64,000 nucleotides of DNA. Source: Azolla caroliniana (Eukaryota; Polypodiophyta). This document shows, one piece after another, positions 1 through 10,724 of this stretch. The stretch spans positions 3,782,001-3,846,000 of the forward strand of contig JBHGNT010000021.1 in assembly GCA_043228905.1 (NCBI GenBank). Direction: 5' to 3'. The notes beneath the pieces are model-generated. The model was given only the letters and a program-made list of their open reading frames with translations. It did no database searches and had not been told where the DNA came from. The first letter of the stretch is position 1. The number at the start of each line of letters is the position of its first letter. A program made the translations under genes and the position numbers.

Positions 1-827
1 TCGACCGTCGGCATATACCCTGTCACCGAGCTATGTGTCGTTCTATCGGCCCACAAGGCATATGCCCGTACGATGGCTTTAACGATAGGTCCATGCCCTC
101 GCTCGATCTTCCCATTTGCTTCCGGATTGTAGGCAGTCGTGAGGGAGAGTGTCACGCCTAGTCTTTCGAAGAGCTCCGTCGCTTCGTGCGCGTCCAACTC
201 CCCTCGGTCGGCCACTATCTTCCCTACACATCCATATCGGCAAACAACATCTTCAAGTAGAAATTTGCAAACGGCTGAAGTCGTCTTATTTGTCAAGGCT
301 CGTCCTTCCACTTGATTTGTCAAGTCTTCCCTTGCCAACGCTAAGTACTTCATTTGTCCCACTCCCATTGGCATCGAGACCAGATCCACCATCCATTTGA
401 AGTGTATGGTGAGTGGGTATGTCGGCTTTAACTCATCACGATGACGTATATTTGAATATATTTGGCAAGTTTCGCATGTGGACACGAAATGGAGTACATC
501 TTTGTACATGCTTGGCCACCAGTACTTCTCCTTCAATTTTTCGAACGTCGCCCATGTTCCTCTATGACCTGCCCAAGCACTCTCGTGGAATTCGGTCATC
601 AGCGTCTCTTGCTCTTCTTTCTTTACCACCACTCGACGTGGTATTCCTGTCCTTCTTTTTGGATGTCGCCAAAGGAATCCTCCCTTCAAGAAGTATCGAT
701 AAGCTTTCTTTCGGATTCGTAGGGCCTCCTCCTTTGTCAACGAAGCATCTGTCGTCAATGTTCTTAGGAATCTACCGATGAGTAGCCACTCTCCTTCGTA
801 CTCGTTCTCGTTGAAGGCGTGGAGGGT
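1..827 (-). pseudogene. integrase of copy A (partial, open to the window edge)
   Basis: Reading the minus strand from 827 down to 1 gives one uninterrupted frame. It holds the HHCC zinc-binding region (HESAWAGHRGTW, then CETCQ), followed by the DDE core: D in KWMVDLVSMPMG, D in KIVADRGELD, and E in ANGKIERGHG. By my count 34 residues separate the second D and the E, one less than the usual 35; copies B to D are the same. Against those copies, 13 residues (39 bases) are missing between VRA and YALWADRT, close to base 60, an in-frame deletion just after the catalytic core. The frame continues from the RNase H reading frame and is separated from it only by the stop at 828. Confidence 0.85.
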
Positions 828-1286
828 TTACGTGTCCTGGTCTTCCGCCGACAATCGAGCCATCTTGAAGAAGTCGAGGGCGACATCTTCATCTTCCGAA
901 ACCATGTTACTTCCATTTGAAAATCTTGCCCTCGAGAGAATGTCAGCCATGGCGTTCTTCTTCCCTGCGATGTGACGGATCTCTGGGTTTAAAGACTTGA
1001 TGTAGGCGATCCACCTTAGCATAGCAAGATCTGGGGTCGCACATCCCGAGACCATTCCAAGAATTGGGAGACAATCTGTCTCTATTATCACTTCTGACCC
1101 GATCAGGTAATCTTTGTCCGTCTTCACTGCCGACACAATACCCCAAAGTTCCCGCTTGACTTGGGCATATCTTTGTTGCCGTTCGCTGAGAACCTTTGCT
1201 CCGAACCAGACGGCATATCGCGCATTATCTTCACCTTCTTGATTGATGACCCACCCGATTCCGGTTGGGCTCGTATCTACGGTCAC
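828..1286 (-). pseudogene. RNase H domain of copy A pol
   Basis: Encodes the Ty3-type RNase H: TVDTSPTGIGWV at the start (first catalytic D), KRELWGIVSAV (E), IETDCLPILGM (D), and the end GKKNAMADILSRARF. It is in the same frame as the RT segment upstream and the integrase segment downstream. It is cut off from them by a TAG at 1287-1289, where copies B and C have a Tyr codon (PVYITVD, PIYITVD), and by a TAA at 828-830. These two stops are not simple C-to-T changes, unlike the stops in copies B to D. Confidence 0.85.
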
Positions 1287-2944
1287 CTAAATTGGTTTCC
1301 CTTCAGCATAGTCGGCCTTCCTTAGTGCCGGAGCTTCAAGAAGCAGTTTCTTTAATCTTCGCATCGCCTCTGTGTGCTCGTCTCGCCATTCGAACTTTAT
1401 TCTTTTCTTTAGTAGTCCATATAACGGTTCGGCGACATGAGCGTAGTGAGGAATCCATATATGATAAAACGCGCACGCTCCAAGGAACCTTCGAACCTCC
1501 GTTTGGTTTTCGCATTCTTCTTTCATGTCTTGGATTGCGTTCACTTTGGATGGCGAGGGCTTTCGGCCGTATGCTCCACACAAGTGACCTACCACCAAGA
1601 TCTCCGGTTGCCCGAATGCGGATTTTTCTCCCGAAAATGTCAAATTCGCATCTTCTAGCCTTTGAAGCACCTTCTCGCAATCTTTCATATGATCCGCAAC
1701 GAACTTTCTACAACCTTCCTTATCTTTCGATTCATCTTTCTCCTCATCTGAACATCCTTTTATCGGAATATCATCCAAGAATGGCATCGTGATGTCCGGA
1801 ATGCAATCCTTCAAGACTTTATTCATGGCATTCACCATATGAGCCACCGAGTTTGTTGCGCCTTGGGGTAAGGTACACATCCGCACAAGCCCGATCGGAG
1901 TCCTCATGGTTGTAATGTCCCGACTGTCGATCGCCAATTGGAATTGGTCATATCCGGAGTAGAGATCGCCAATGGAGTAGATGGACCGGCCCGCAAACGC
2001 TTCGGCAAATTCGTCCACGCTCGGACCGATTCCGGCATTTCGAATTGTCACCTTGTTGACAGGTTGAAGATCTTGGATGAATCGCAATGATCCATTCTTC
2101 TTCGGCACCGTGAACCACCTATTGGAATAAGGAGCATTCGACGGTTCTAGAATTCCCATACTCACCTTCTCCTTTAAGAGCTCGATCAGCTTCGGAAGGT
2201 GTGCTCTCGGAACCGGTATCGGTTTCAAATTCCAAGGCACATGAGGCACCGTGAAGATCACCATTGGCTCTATAACCTTTGGGTCGGCGCATCCGATTTC
2301 TCGTGTGAAGAATGCGAAAGCCTTCCCATGTCTCTCAAGCATATCGCGAAACATTCGCTCCTCTTCAGGGAGAAGGAAATCCTCCTTCCCAACTCGTAGC
2401 TTCCCCTTCGTCTCTTTGGTGAAGTCATGACCTATCTTCTTCGGATCTCTTAAGCTTGGATCGTTAGCGACTTCCTTCATCTTTTGCCAGCTATCTTCCG
2501 GTAGCGGAACCGCAACTGGCTTGATCTTCTTATCCACCGTTTTATATTTCGTGTTGATGTCAGCTTCCTTCATCGAGATGCCACGACGGTATTCATCGAT
2601 GATAGCATACATGTTGACGGAGTTAACCGAAATCACGCATTGGTTGTGAAGATAGCTCAATTCCACGACGTCCTCGATTTCGCCGATGGTGTTGTTAAAT
2701 GAGGCTTCTTCCATAATATGAGTCACGAACCCTCCTTCTTCTATTATGTTCTCTTCTTTCAGCATCTTCTCGAATTCTTGTATCCGGCGCTTGTGCTTCT
2801 TGTCGGGTAGTACTAGTTTACATGCGCCACTAGGTGTGACACATGTTGCTTCTCCTTGCAATCCACGCATTCTTCTTTCTTGTGGGGTCTTGTGATTGCT
2901 CGGACTATTTGTGCCCCATGCTTCAATAGTCCACTCTAAAAATC
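1287..2944 (-). pseudogene. pol N-terminus and reverse transcriptase of copy A
   Basis: The frame is open from the T5 run at 2938-2942 through to 1287, so pol starts in the -1 frame relative to protease rather than at the first ATG (2870). Domains in order: a spacer; the pre-RT segment KYKTVDKKIKPVAVPLPED; then RT with WFTVPKKNGSLRFIQD, DLYSGYDQFQLA (first catalytic Asp), LPQGATNSVAHM and FLDDIPIKG, the FxDD form of the YxDD catalytic box; then VGHLCGAYGRKPSPSK and FLGACAFYHIWIPHYAHVA, the RT connection. The wording FLDD-PIKG, GRKP and xIWIxxY is what I associate with fungal (basidiomycete-type) gypsy elements rather than plant chromoviruses; that is recall, not a search. It ends at a TAG in place of Tyr before RNase H. 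Confidence 0.9.
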
Positions 2945-3754
2945 CGAGGATTCGCCTCCGAGACTATCTCGATTCCTTTCATGATTGGCTCGCACCGTTA
3001 GGAATTGGACCGATCTTTGGTTGTCAAGACTCTTTATTCGTGCGAAGGCTGCTCCATTATCGAACACTTTGGTCTCCATCCGAGATGATGTGATATAAGG
3101 TTGCCCTAGGATGACAGGATGCGACGCCGATTCTTGTACGAAGAAGTGTTGATCCATCTCCACATCCCCAATCGTGACTTTGACATTGGGACAAGCTCCG
3201 TACAAGTCCTCCGTAGACTTTGTTGCCGCGCGAATCTTCCATCCGTGGTTTGTATTGATTGGCCATCTTCCCTTTTTGTAGAAGTCGGTTGACATGAGGT
3301 TGATCTCCGAGCCGTGGTCGATCAAGGCTATGACGGTCTCTTTCTTCTCCCCGATCTTCACCGGCGTCTCCGTTGTCGCTCGTGCCCAATGAGGTCGAGT
3401 GTAGTGGCTGTCCACCATATCTTCATCGATTTCATCTCTTGCCATCGTTATGGCATTCGTTTTTGCTTTTTGCGGCTTCTCTTTTTCCTCGTCCGATTGT
3501 TGTCTCTTTCTCTTTACAAGGTCCACGATCGTGTCATGGAACTCCTTCTTCGTAATGCCAAGCAATTCCCTCAAGGACAAAGTTACGTGGCTATCAAGAA
3601 CTCGTTCTTCGAGAATCTTCTTTAGATCCGTCGTCTGCTCTATGTCCGACCTTAGCTTATAGGTAGGTATGGTCCTTGTCCTCTGAGCGGGGTCTTCGAC
3701 ACCAACCTTCACGGGCCGAACCGTTTCTTCAACTCGTATGCTCGGCTCCCCTTT
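2936..3754 (-). pseudogene. retroviral-type aspartic protease of copy A
   Basis: The protease active site is seen as ALIDHGSEINLMS, the D-(H/S)-G family signature, followed by PVILGQPYI, the second conserved hydrophobic-Gly motif. An upstream region, ELLGITKKEFHDTIVDLVKRK, is shared with copy B. The reading frame is the same as gag, separated from it by a TGA at 3755-3757. It ends GAT TTT TAG at 2936, a stop context conserved exactly in copy B. The downstream -1 frame is open into pol, which suggests a programmed frameshift at this point. Confidence 0.85.
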
Positions 3755-5190
3755 TCAGCTTGATTCTCGTTCCTCCGTTTGTAAAGGTCGACTCGTCTCT
3801 GCATCGTCCTTCTTTTTCGCGTTCCTTGTTTCATGTCTTTTTGATGGGCCTTGCTCTTCTATTCTCTTTCTCTTTTCTTCGACGAACACCTCGTGGTTGT
3901 CGCACATCACCTCTACGAGTATGGTGTTGTCGTCCACCGGATCCGACCACCCGGTTATGCTTTGCACGTTTTGGTCCGCAAGCTCTACCTCGTTCGATGT
4001 GACTTTTCCCTTCTTCTCATATTCGAGAACGGAAGTCCAAAACTTTGCTCCCGCTCTAGCAGCTTCAGTCTTGTCTTTCCCGACTCTTATTCCGGCCGAC
4101 GCAGCATAGTGCATCGCATCCACATGAGTCGCATCGGCATCCTCCATAGATTTCTTCATTCCTCCTCTTCCGAAATTCACCCGTAGGGGTCTTCTAGTCT
4201 CGCTTGAGCAGATCATATTGTCCTCTATGTATACGATATTTTGTCGAATCGCCTCTCGAAGGCTCGCACAATCCCTTCTCATGTGGTCCATGCTATCGCA
4301 CCACACGCATCTAAAGGGTTCTTTTCCTTTAGGGCCCCGACGATTCATGTTGGCTAGAGTGACCTTCTCGAACTTCTTCGCTAGCTCTTCAATGATGTCG
4401 TCATCAATCTTCTTTTCTTCCACGTTACTTTGTCTCAGCGGCTCAGCTACTTTCGGCGGTCTTGCTTTCTCCGTGGTAGTCGGTCCCGTCAAGTCGGTGT
4501 CATCAACCCATTGGCGACGCTTGTCGAGCCTATTGCATGCCCGCTTCACCGCGATCCAGTCCGCTACGAGCCCATTTGCTTGGGTATCATCTTCGAGAAG
4601 AGTCCCCAACTCCCGTCTATCCTTTATGTCCACGGCCTTCAAGAAGTACAAAGTCTTGTCCTCTTCAAGCAACACTTGGTCCGTATTGGGGAGACGACTA
4701 AACACCCTCGAATTCGTCGTACACCCTCGAGACACTCATCTTCTTATTCTTCTTCTCTATCCACTTCATCAGGGCATGTCGAGTCATCCTCGTTGAGTCT
4801 TCAGTCACGAACTCCGCTAGTATCGTTTTCTCGAACTCGAACCATGTTGTCTTTCCTTCTTGAAGCTCGATGACGCGTCTTTGGATGTTGTTGGCGACAA
4901 CTCTCTTGAAGCTTGCGATTTGACGTGCCTCGGACACGTCCCTTTGATTCATCTCCCTCTTATATGCATCAAGGAACTTCGTAACGTTCCTTCCATCGAA
5001 TTGGCCCTCGAGCTCTACGACACGATCGAGTTGTCTCGAGATCTCATCATTTGCTCGACGATTAGCATCATCCTTTCGAGCTCTCCTGCTTGGTTGCTGA
5101 GGACGCCATCTCCAAGTATTAATCTCGACTTGATCCTTCCTACCGCCTCGTTCACGTCGGGTTCACCACTTTATTATGTCGTGAAGATCC
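3755..5190 (-). pseudogene. gag of copy A (frameshifted)
   Basis: The C-terminal part has a CCHC zinc knuckle, CVWCDSMDHMRRDC (C-x2-C-x4-H-x4-C), the nucleic-acid-binding signature of gag nucleocapsid. The following segment (DAMHYAASAGIRVG to ITGWSDPV) is shared with copy B. The capsid-like part is in the frame covering 4698 to about 5065 (VVELEGQFDGRNVTKFLDAY). Further upstream the protein-like reading (EPDVNEAVGRIKSRLILGDG) is in another frame, so there is a frameshift near 5065, and a second one near 4700-4735 where the two main frames overlap. The N-terminus is not certain. Confidence 0.75.
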
Positions 5191-5390
5191 GTCACTACGC
5201 GCGGATCGTGAGGCGGAACCGTCGGGGTTCTGGACCAGAAGGATTTAGAGTGGATACAAGCTTTGGCGAGAAAGTACTTAAGATAGATTGGGAAAGAGAG
5301 AAGATGAGATTACACGATTGATTTCAAAACGAATTTCTTCCTCTTAATTTTCATAAAAAAAACCGTGTTTTTCTCCTCCCCCTTCCCTCT

Positions 5391-5396
5391 TTTATA
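5391..5396 (-). promoter_or_regulatory. TATA box upstream of copy A leader
   Basis: On the minus strand the sequence reads CTATAAAAGAGGG. The same TATA plus purine-rich start is found inside LTR2 (14216) and LTR3 (16232) of copies B to D, so this is probably the LTR promoter of copy A. About 160 bases separate it from the leader, against about 420 in LTR2, so the R-U5 part of this subfamily is much shorter or has been deleted. Confidence 0.6.
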
Positions 5397-5576
5397 GATG
5401 CTCTCATGCATATGATGCATGTGAGGGTACAAGACATGCATAAATTGCATGTTTGCCATTTGGCGCTTAAGTATTACATGTGGTGCATGCTAACCATGTC
5501 ACTCATTTTAGCACTCATGGATGAGAATTTACATGTAAAAGTACAATGATAGAAATATAATTTCAACTAAATACCA

Positions 5577-5640
5577 TGGCTTGATGGTAAGCCATTTGAC
5601 TCCTAACTTGGAGGTGCAAGGTTCGAATCCATACTTGTCC
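5577..5640 (+). repeat. tRNA-derived SINE-like head
   Basis: An A-box-like TGGCTTGATGG (5577-5587) is followed at tRNA-like spacing by a perfect B-box GGTTCGAATCC (5620-5630), the two internal RNA polymerase III promoter elements. The sides do not pair into an acceptor stem, so this is a tRNA-related retroposon head and not a tRNA gene. It sits in the junction between copy A and the GC-rich repeat. Confidence 0.55.
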
Positions 5641-5692
5641 TCCTTCTTGTATATGTAAATATGAATATATTTTTATATTTTTATTTTATCTA

Positions 5693-5860
5693 GTCGCCGG
5701 TTCGCCGGATACCGGTGCCGTCGCCGGATACCAACGCCGGATACCGGTGCCGACGCTGGATGCCGACGCCGGATACCGGTGCCGCATGCCGCCGCCGGAT
5801 TGTGGTCGGATGTCGTCGGATCACCGGCTCCATCGCCGGTCCGGTTTTGGTTGGCCAAAA
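5693..5860. repeat. GC-rich imperfect repeat (GCCGGATACCGGTGCCG units)
   Basis: The 17-base word GCCGGATACCGGTGCCG occurs three times, separated by about 15-base partners such as TCGCCGGATACCAAC, giving a roughly 32-base composite unit that degrades to the right (CGCCGGATTGTGG, CACCGGCTCC). Because it is GC-rich and short-period, several frames stay open on both strands; I do not call a gene here. Confidence 0.75.
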
Positions 5861-5893
5861 CCCTTTTCGAGTAGCTAGCCACCTCCACTCTAA

Positions 5894-5934
5894 GTTCAAG
5901 TTACCTTGAACTCTCTATGCTCCACACATAGAGT
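5894..5934. repeat. two adjacent perfect hairpins
   Basis: AGTTCAAG-TTAC-CTTGAACT (8-bp stem, 4-base loop, 5894-5913) is directly followed by CTCTATG-CTCCACA-CATAGAG (7-bp stem, 7-base loop, 5914-5934). They lie in the short AT-rich stretch between the GC-rich repeat and the truncated 5' end of copy B. No known transposon terminus was recognised around them. Confidence 0.6.
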
Positions 5935-6054
5935 GCATTCGAAACCTCCATCATTTTGTACTTAGATATTAAAAATGTTATCTTCACAATTATTGTATTA
6001 CGTGATTCATACTCGATTTTGTACGTTTTATGGGATTTTCACACTATTGCCGAA

Positions 6055-6438
6055 AATCTTCACGACAACGTGGAGGCCATCCACTACTCGGCGTCAGCCG
6101 GCATTCGGGTCGGGGGCAGCGAGGCCCGGAAGGAGGGCAAAGACGGATTCTGGTCGGCAATGCTGGAAGGTCTTGCCGGCGCACGACTAAGGAAAGATGA
6201 AACGGACCGCGCTGAGAGACGGGTCCGGGAAATAACCGGGTGGAGCGATCCGGTCGAGGAGAAGACGGGCTTCGTAGAAGCCGCCTGCCGGAACTACGAG
6301 GCTCTGGTAGAAGACAAACGAGTGGGAAAATCCGGAGCGGCCGGGCCCTCACAACGGTACGAGACCCGATTCGGGCAACGACGGAACGATGCCGGTGGGT
6401 CCAGCTCGCAAGATAACCCCATGAAGGGCGGATACTGA
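6055..6438 (+). pseudogene. gag C-terminal fragment of copy B
   Basis: The reading from HYSASAGIRVGG to REITGWSDPVEEKTG matches copy A gag (HYAASAGIRVGK, SITGWSDPVDD). The match starts near 6055, so the capsid and the zinc knuckle are missing. Upstream codons back to 5956 are open but AT-rich and unrelated. It ends at a TGA (6436-6438) that is in frame with the protease that follows, the same arrangement as in copy A. Confidence 0.8.
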
Positions 6439-7155
6439 CTGGGGACGGAAATAGAAAGGACTACGGACCTACGAAAATTCCTAGAAGAACGGATCCTCGA
6501 CAGCAAAGTGGAGTTGTCATTGCGGGAGGTGCTAGGAATCGCCAAGAAGGAGTTCCACGACTCCATTGTGGATCTGGTGAAACAGAAGAGGCTGTCGATG
6601 GAGACGGAACCGGAAAGACCGGTGGAAGTGCGGACGACGCACATCCACGACATGGCGCTGGAAGATGAGTGGGCGGAGAGCCACTATTCAAGGCCGCACT
6701 GGGCCCGAGCGACCACGGAGACCCCGGTAAAGATCGGAGATGTTCAGGAACCGGTTGTGGAATTGGTGGACCACGGTTCAGAAATAAACCTGATGTCCAT
6801 GGACTTCTATAAAAAGGGAAAGTGGCCGATCAACACCAAGCACGGGTGGAAGATACGGGCGGTGACGCGCGCCACCGAGGAACTGCACGGGGCCTGCCCA
6901 AACGTGCGAGTCAAGATTGGCGACGTCGAGATTGACCAGCACTTCTTCGTACAGGAGACGTCCTCGCACCCGGTCATATTAGGGGAACCATACATCACGG
7001 CGGCGCGGATGGAGACCAAGGTGCTAGACAACGGTTCGGCCTATGCGAGGGTCAAAAGCCAGGACGGGCGCCATTCGGTCCAATTTCTGACGGTGCGACC
7101 GAACCACGAGCGAAACCGCGAATCCCTCGGTGGCGAGAACCGGGAGGATTTTTAG
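6439..7155 (+). pseudogene. aspartic protease of copy B
   Basis: Contains SLREVLGIAKKEFHDSIVDL, then VELVDHGSEINLMSMDFY (active site D-H-G) and HPVILGEPYIT, each matching copy A. The frame is continuous from the gag stop at 6436 to TAG at 7153-7155 with the context GAT TTT TAG AG, identical to copy A over this stretch. The domain itself is not interrupted. Confidence 0.85.
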
Positions 7156-9173
7156 AGAGGGCTGCCAAGGCGTGGGGCTGAGACAGTCCGGACACTCGGG
7201 AAAGACCCCACAGCTGTACGATAGAACCGAAACCGAAGAAACCTTGTAAGATAGGTAGAAAATTCTGCTTCTCCAACAACGGAGGGTGTATGATAGTCGG
7301 CATCGTTGGCCGAGAAAGGGCAAGGGCGGAGGAGCGACTTCGAGCGTGCGGAGTTCTCGGCCCGGACGAGGAAATTAGCGGGGCCGTGGAGGCGGTCTCC
7401 TTCGACGACACCTTGGGGATGCTGAGGAAGGTAGCCGGAGAAGACCTTAACGAAGACCGGACGATACCGGTATGGTCCAAAGAGATGTACGAAGTCATCG
7501 CGAACTTCAGCCAGGGGCTCCGGTCGGATCGGACGGCCTGAGTTAGCACGAAGTACAAGACTGTGGACCGGAAGGTAAGGCCAGTCGCGGCACCCTTACC
7601 GGAGGGCAGCGAGTCCCGAATCAGAGGGGTTGCGTCGGACCCCAGTTTACGAGATCCGGCCTGCATAGGACACACCTTCACCGAGGGGACGCTCCGGGAG
7701 CTCAAGATCGGTGGGGGCGGGTTCCTACTGCCGGCGGAGGAAGACCGGTTTCGGAGAATGCTCGGAAGGCACGGAAAGGCCTTCGCATTCTCACCGGAAG
7801 AGATCGGGTGCGTAGACCCGACGATCGTGGAGCCGATGGTGATATTCACGGTACCGCATGTGCCGTGGAATCTCAAGCCGATTCCAGTACCGACAGCTCA
7901 CATCCCGGAGTTGATGGAGCTACTGAGGCAGAAAGTCGATATGGGTATTCTCGAACCGTTGAGCGCGCCATACTCGAACCGATGGTTTACCATACCAAAG
8001 AAAAATGGAACATTGCGCTTCATTCAGGACCTGCAGCCGGTCAACAGAGTGACCATTCGGAACGCAGGAATCGGACCGACCATAGACGAGTTCGCGGAGG
8101 CCTTCGCCGGAAGGTTGATTTACTCGGTCGGTGATCTGTACTCGGGGTACGACCAGTTCTAGCTAGCCGTGGAGAGCAGAGACATTACGACGATGCGAAC
8201 CCCCCTCGGCCTAGTGCGAATGTGTACCCTGCCGCAAGGAGGGACCAACTCAGTGGCCCACATGGTGAATGCAATGAACAAGGTACTGAGGGATTGCATC
8301 CCAGACATCACCATGCCATTTCTAGACGACATCCCTATCAAAGGGTGCCCGGTGGAAGAGAAGGACGAGACACTCGGGCCGGACGGATGCCGGCGATTCG
8401 TGGCAACACACATAGACGACTGCGAGAAGGTGCTACAAAGGCTAGAGGATGCAAGGCTCACCTTCTCCGGGGAGAAATCGGCCTTTGGGCAATCAGAAAT
8501 CCTGGTGGTCGGACACCTATGTGGACCATATGGCCGGAAGCCGTCTCCGGCAAAGGTAGAAGCCATCTCCGCGATGAAGACCGACTGTAGCTCGGTTACG
8601 GAAGTTCGGAGGTTCCTGGGGGCATGCACGTTCTACCACATATGGATCCCGCATTACGCCCACGTTGCGGAGCCACTATACGGGTTGCTGAAGAAGGGGC
8701 GAAAATTCGAGTGGCGAGACGAGCACACGGAGTCGGTCCGGAAGTTGAAGGAAGCTCTTGCGACAGCACCGGCGCTCCGGAAGGCTGTCTACGAGAAGGG
8801 TACCCCGGTATACATAACGGTGGATACGAGCCCGACCGGGATAGGATGGGTCGTCAACCAAGAAGACGAGGATGGCATTCGGTTCCCGATCCGATTCGGC
8901 GCGAAGGTCCTCAGTGAGCGACAACGAGGGTACGCCCAGGTTAAACGCGAACTCTGGGGTATCGTTTCGGCAGTAAAGGCCGACAAAGACTACCTGATCG
9001 GGACAGAAGTGATTATCGAGACGGATTGCCTCCCAATTCTCGGCATGGTTTCCGGATGCGCGACACTGGACCTCGCGATGCTCAGGTGGATAGCATACAT
9101 CAAGTCCCTGGACCCGGAAATACGACACATTTCCGGAAAGGACAATGCCATGGTGATGAGGGCGGCATGGTGA
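7150..9173 (+). pseudogene. pol N-terminus, reverse transcriptase and RNase H of copy B
   Basis: The frame is -1 relative to protease. Its first residues (LERAAKAWG, then SPDT) resemble those of copy A (LEWTIEAWG, then SPSN). RT shows WFTIPKKNGTLRFIQD, DLYSGYDQF, LPQGGTNSVAHM and FLDDIPIKG; RNase H shows TVDTSPTGIGWV, KRELWGIVSAV and ETDCLPILGM. Stops interrupt it at 7179 (TGA), 7539 (TGA) and 8160 (TAG replacing Gln of YDQFQLA). The RNase H end is scarred: at about 9150-9200 the word GATGAGGGCGGCATGGT is duplicated, the ADMLSRA motif is lost and the frame changes before the integrase. Confidence 0.88.
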
Positions 9174-9199
9174 TGAGGTTTGATGATGAGGGCGGCATG

Positions 9200-10651
9200 G
9201 TTTCGGAGGACGAAGAAGTCGGCGTGGACTTCTTCGAGGCAGCATACGTGACGACCGATGGGACGAGCACTCTGGCGCTTAACGGCTTCGACGAGAGCAA
9301 GTACGACGGCGAGTGGCTCCAGATCGGTGGTTTCTTGAGGACAATGACGTCGGATGCGTCGTGGACGAGGGACGAGGCCAACCGGATCCGGAAGAAAGCA
9401 TACTGATTCTTTCTCCGGGACGGATACTTATGGAAGCACCCGAAGAAGAGGAACGGCGTCCCGCTCCGGGTGGTGACGATGAAGGAACAACAGGAGGAGC
9501 TGCTGACGGCCTACCACGACAGCCCTTGGGCTGGACACCGTGGAACGTGGGCCACGTTCGAGAAGATAAAGGGGAAGTACTGGTGGCCGGGACTGTACCG
9601 GGACGTGCATCGGTTCGTGACAACTTGCGAGAGCTGTCAGATGCACTCTGTAGTCCGACATCGGGACGAGCTTCACCCTACATACCCTCCGACCATCCAC
9701 TTCAAATGCATGGTAGATCTGGTGACGATGCCGATGGGAGTAGGACAGATGCAGTATCTGGTCCTGGCTCGGGAAGATCTGACGAACCAGGTAGAAGGCC
9801 GAGCCCTTCAGAACAAAACGACCACGGTCGTATGTCGGTTCCTGATTGAGGACGTGATATGCCGGTACGGGTGCGTCGGGAAGATCGTGGCTGATCGTGG
9901 GGAGTTGGACGCCGAAGAGGCCGAAGAGTTGTTCGACCGGCTAGGAGTCAAGCTCTCGCTTACCACTGCGTACAATCCGGAGGCGAATGGGAAGGTGGAG
10001 CGCGGACACGGACCGATCGTCAAGGCGTTAGTTCGGGCATGCGGAGGTCAAGTCGGGAACTGGCCGCGGCTGCTGCCTTACGCGTTGTGCGCAGACCGAA
10101 CTACGCACAGTTCGGTAACCGGATTCATGCCGGCAGAGCTCAAGTTTGGGCAGAAGCCGATCATGCCGATGGAACGTACGATCTCCTCATGGGCAACCGT
10201 GGACTGGAGAGACGAGATGAGCCGGGAGGAAATGTTGGCGGCGCGCATATGACAGCTCGAGCGAAGACCGGAGGACGTGGAGCAGGCTGCGGGAAAGCTT
10301 CAGGTGGCAAGGACGAGGAACAAAGCCCGGTTCGACCGGACGGACCGGCTCCGACCAAAGAAGATCGAGGAAGGCGATTGGGTGCTAGTCTACGACAGCA
10401 GCCTCGACAACCAGCACCGAACGACACGGAAGTTCGCAAGAAGGTGGTTCGGGCCTTACGTGGTACGAAGCGCCAACGACAACAGGACGTACCATCTGGC
10501 GGAACTCGACGGCACGAGAATGGCGATACCGGTAGCTGGGAAGCGGATCAAAGCGTTCAAGAAGCGTCACGACGACGAGTCGGATCCGGTTAACCTGGAC
10601 CGGAACGACGAACGATTCGAAACCGAGGAAGAACCGACGGGAGGGGAATGA
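9200..10651 (+). pseudogene. integrase of copy B
   Basis: The HHCC region (HDSPWAGHRGTW, CESCQMHS) is followed by the DDE core (MVDLVTMPMG, KIVADRGELD, ANGKVERGHG) and a C-terminal domain ending in WFGPYVVRSANDNRTYHL and KAFKKRHDDE, the GPY/F-type module. It is broken by TGA at 9404, where copy C has CGA (KKAYRFFL), and by TGA at 10250, where copies C and D have an Arg codon (AARIRQLE). Both are C-to-T changes in CpG. The natural stop is near 10649; the PPT and LTR1 follow after about 70 bases. Confidence 0.85.
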
Positions 10652-10724
10652 AGGCTGGACCGGTTTTCTCCGTCCCAACTCAATTTGGCGCATGCCGATG
10701 GATGCGCGGTTAGGTGGGGGCGGA

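Larger units (their letters stand above)
1..5500 (-). mobile_element. Ty3/gypsy LTR retrotransposon, copy A (decayed, left end outside window)
   Basis: On the minus strand the order is leader (about 5237), gag with a CCHC knuckle, aspartic protease, reverse transcriptase, RNase H and integrase, which is the Ty3/gypsy order. The integrase runs off the left edge. A TATA box lies about 160 bases upstream of a leader that is clearly homologous to the leaders of copies C and D (TTCTGGTCCAGAACCCCG against CTTCGGTTCAAGACCCCG), but the sequence upstream of it is unlike their LTRs. Copy A is therefore a related, divergent subfamily. I could not fix the outer LTR boundary; 5500 is an estimate. Coding is interrupted by stops at 828 and 1287, a frame change in gag near 5065 and a 39-base deletion in the integrase, so it is not autonomous. 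Confidence 0.9.

Noticed and set aside
2936-2945. canonical X XXY YYZ slippery heptamer at the protease stop
   Set aside because: In the protease frame the codons are GAT TTT TAG, so the standard tandem-slip heptamer is not met; only P-site slippage on T5 fits, as reported in the finding.
5577-5640. tRNA gene
   Set aside because: A and B boxes are present but the ends do not form an acceptor stem; better explained as a SINE head.
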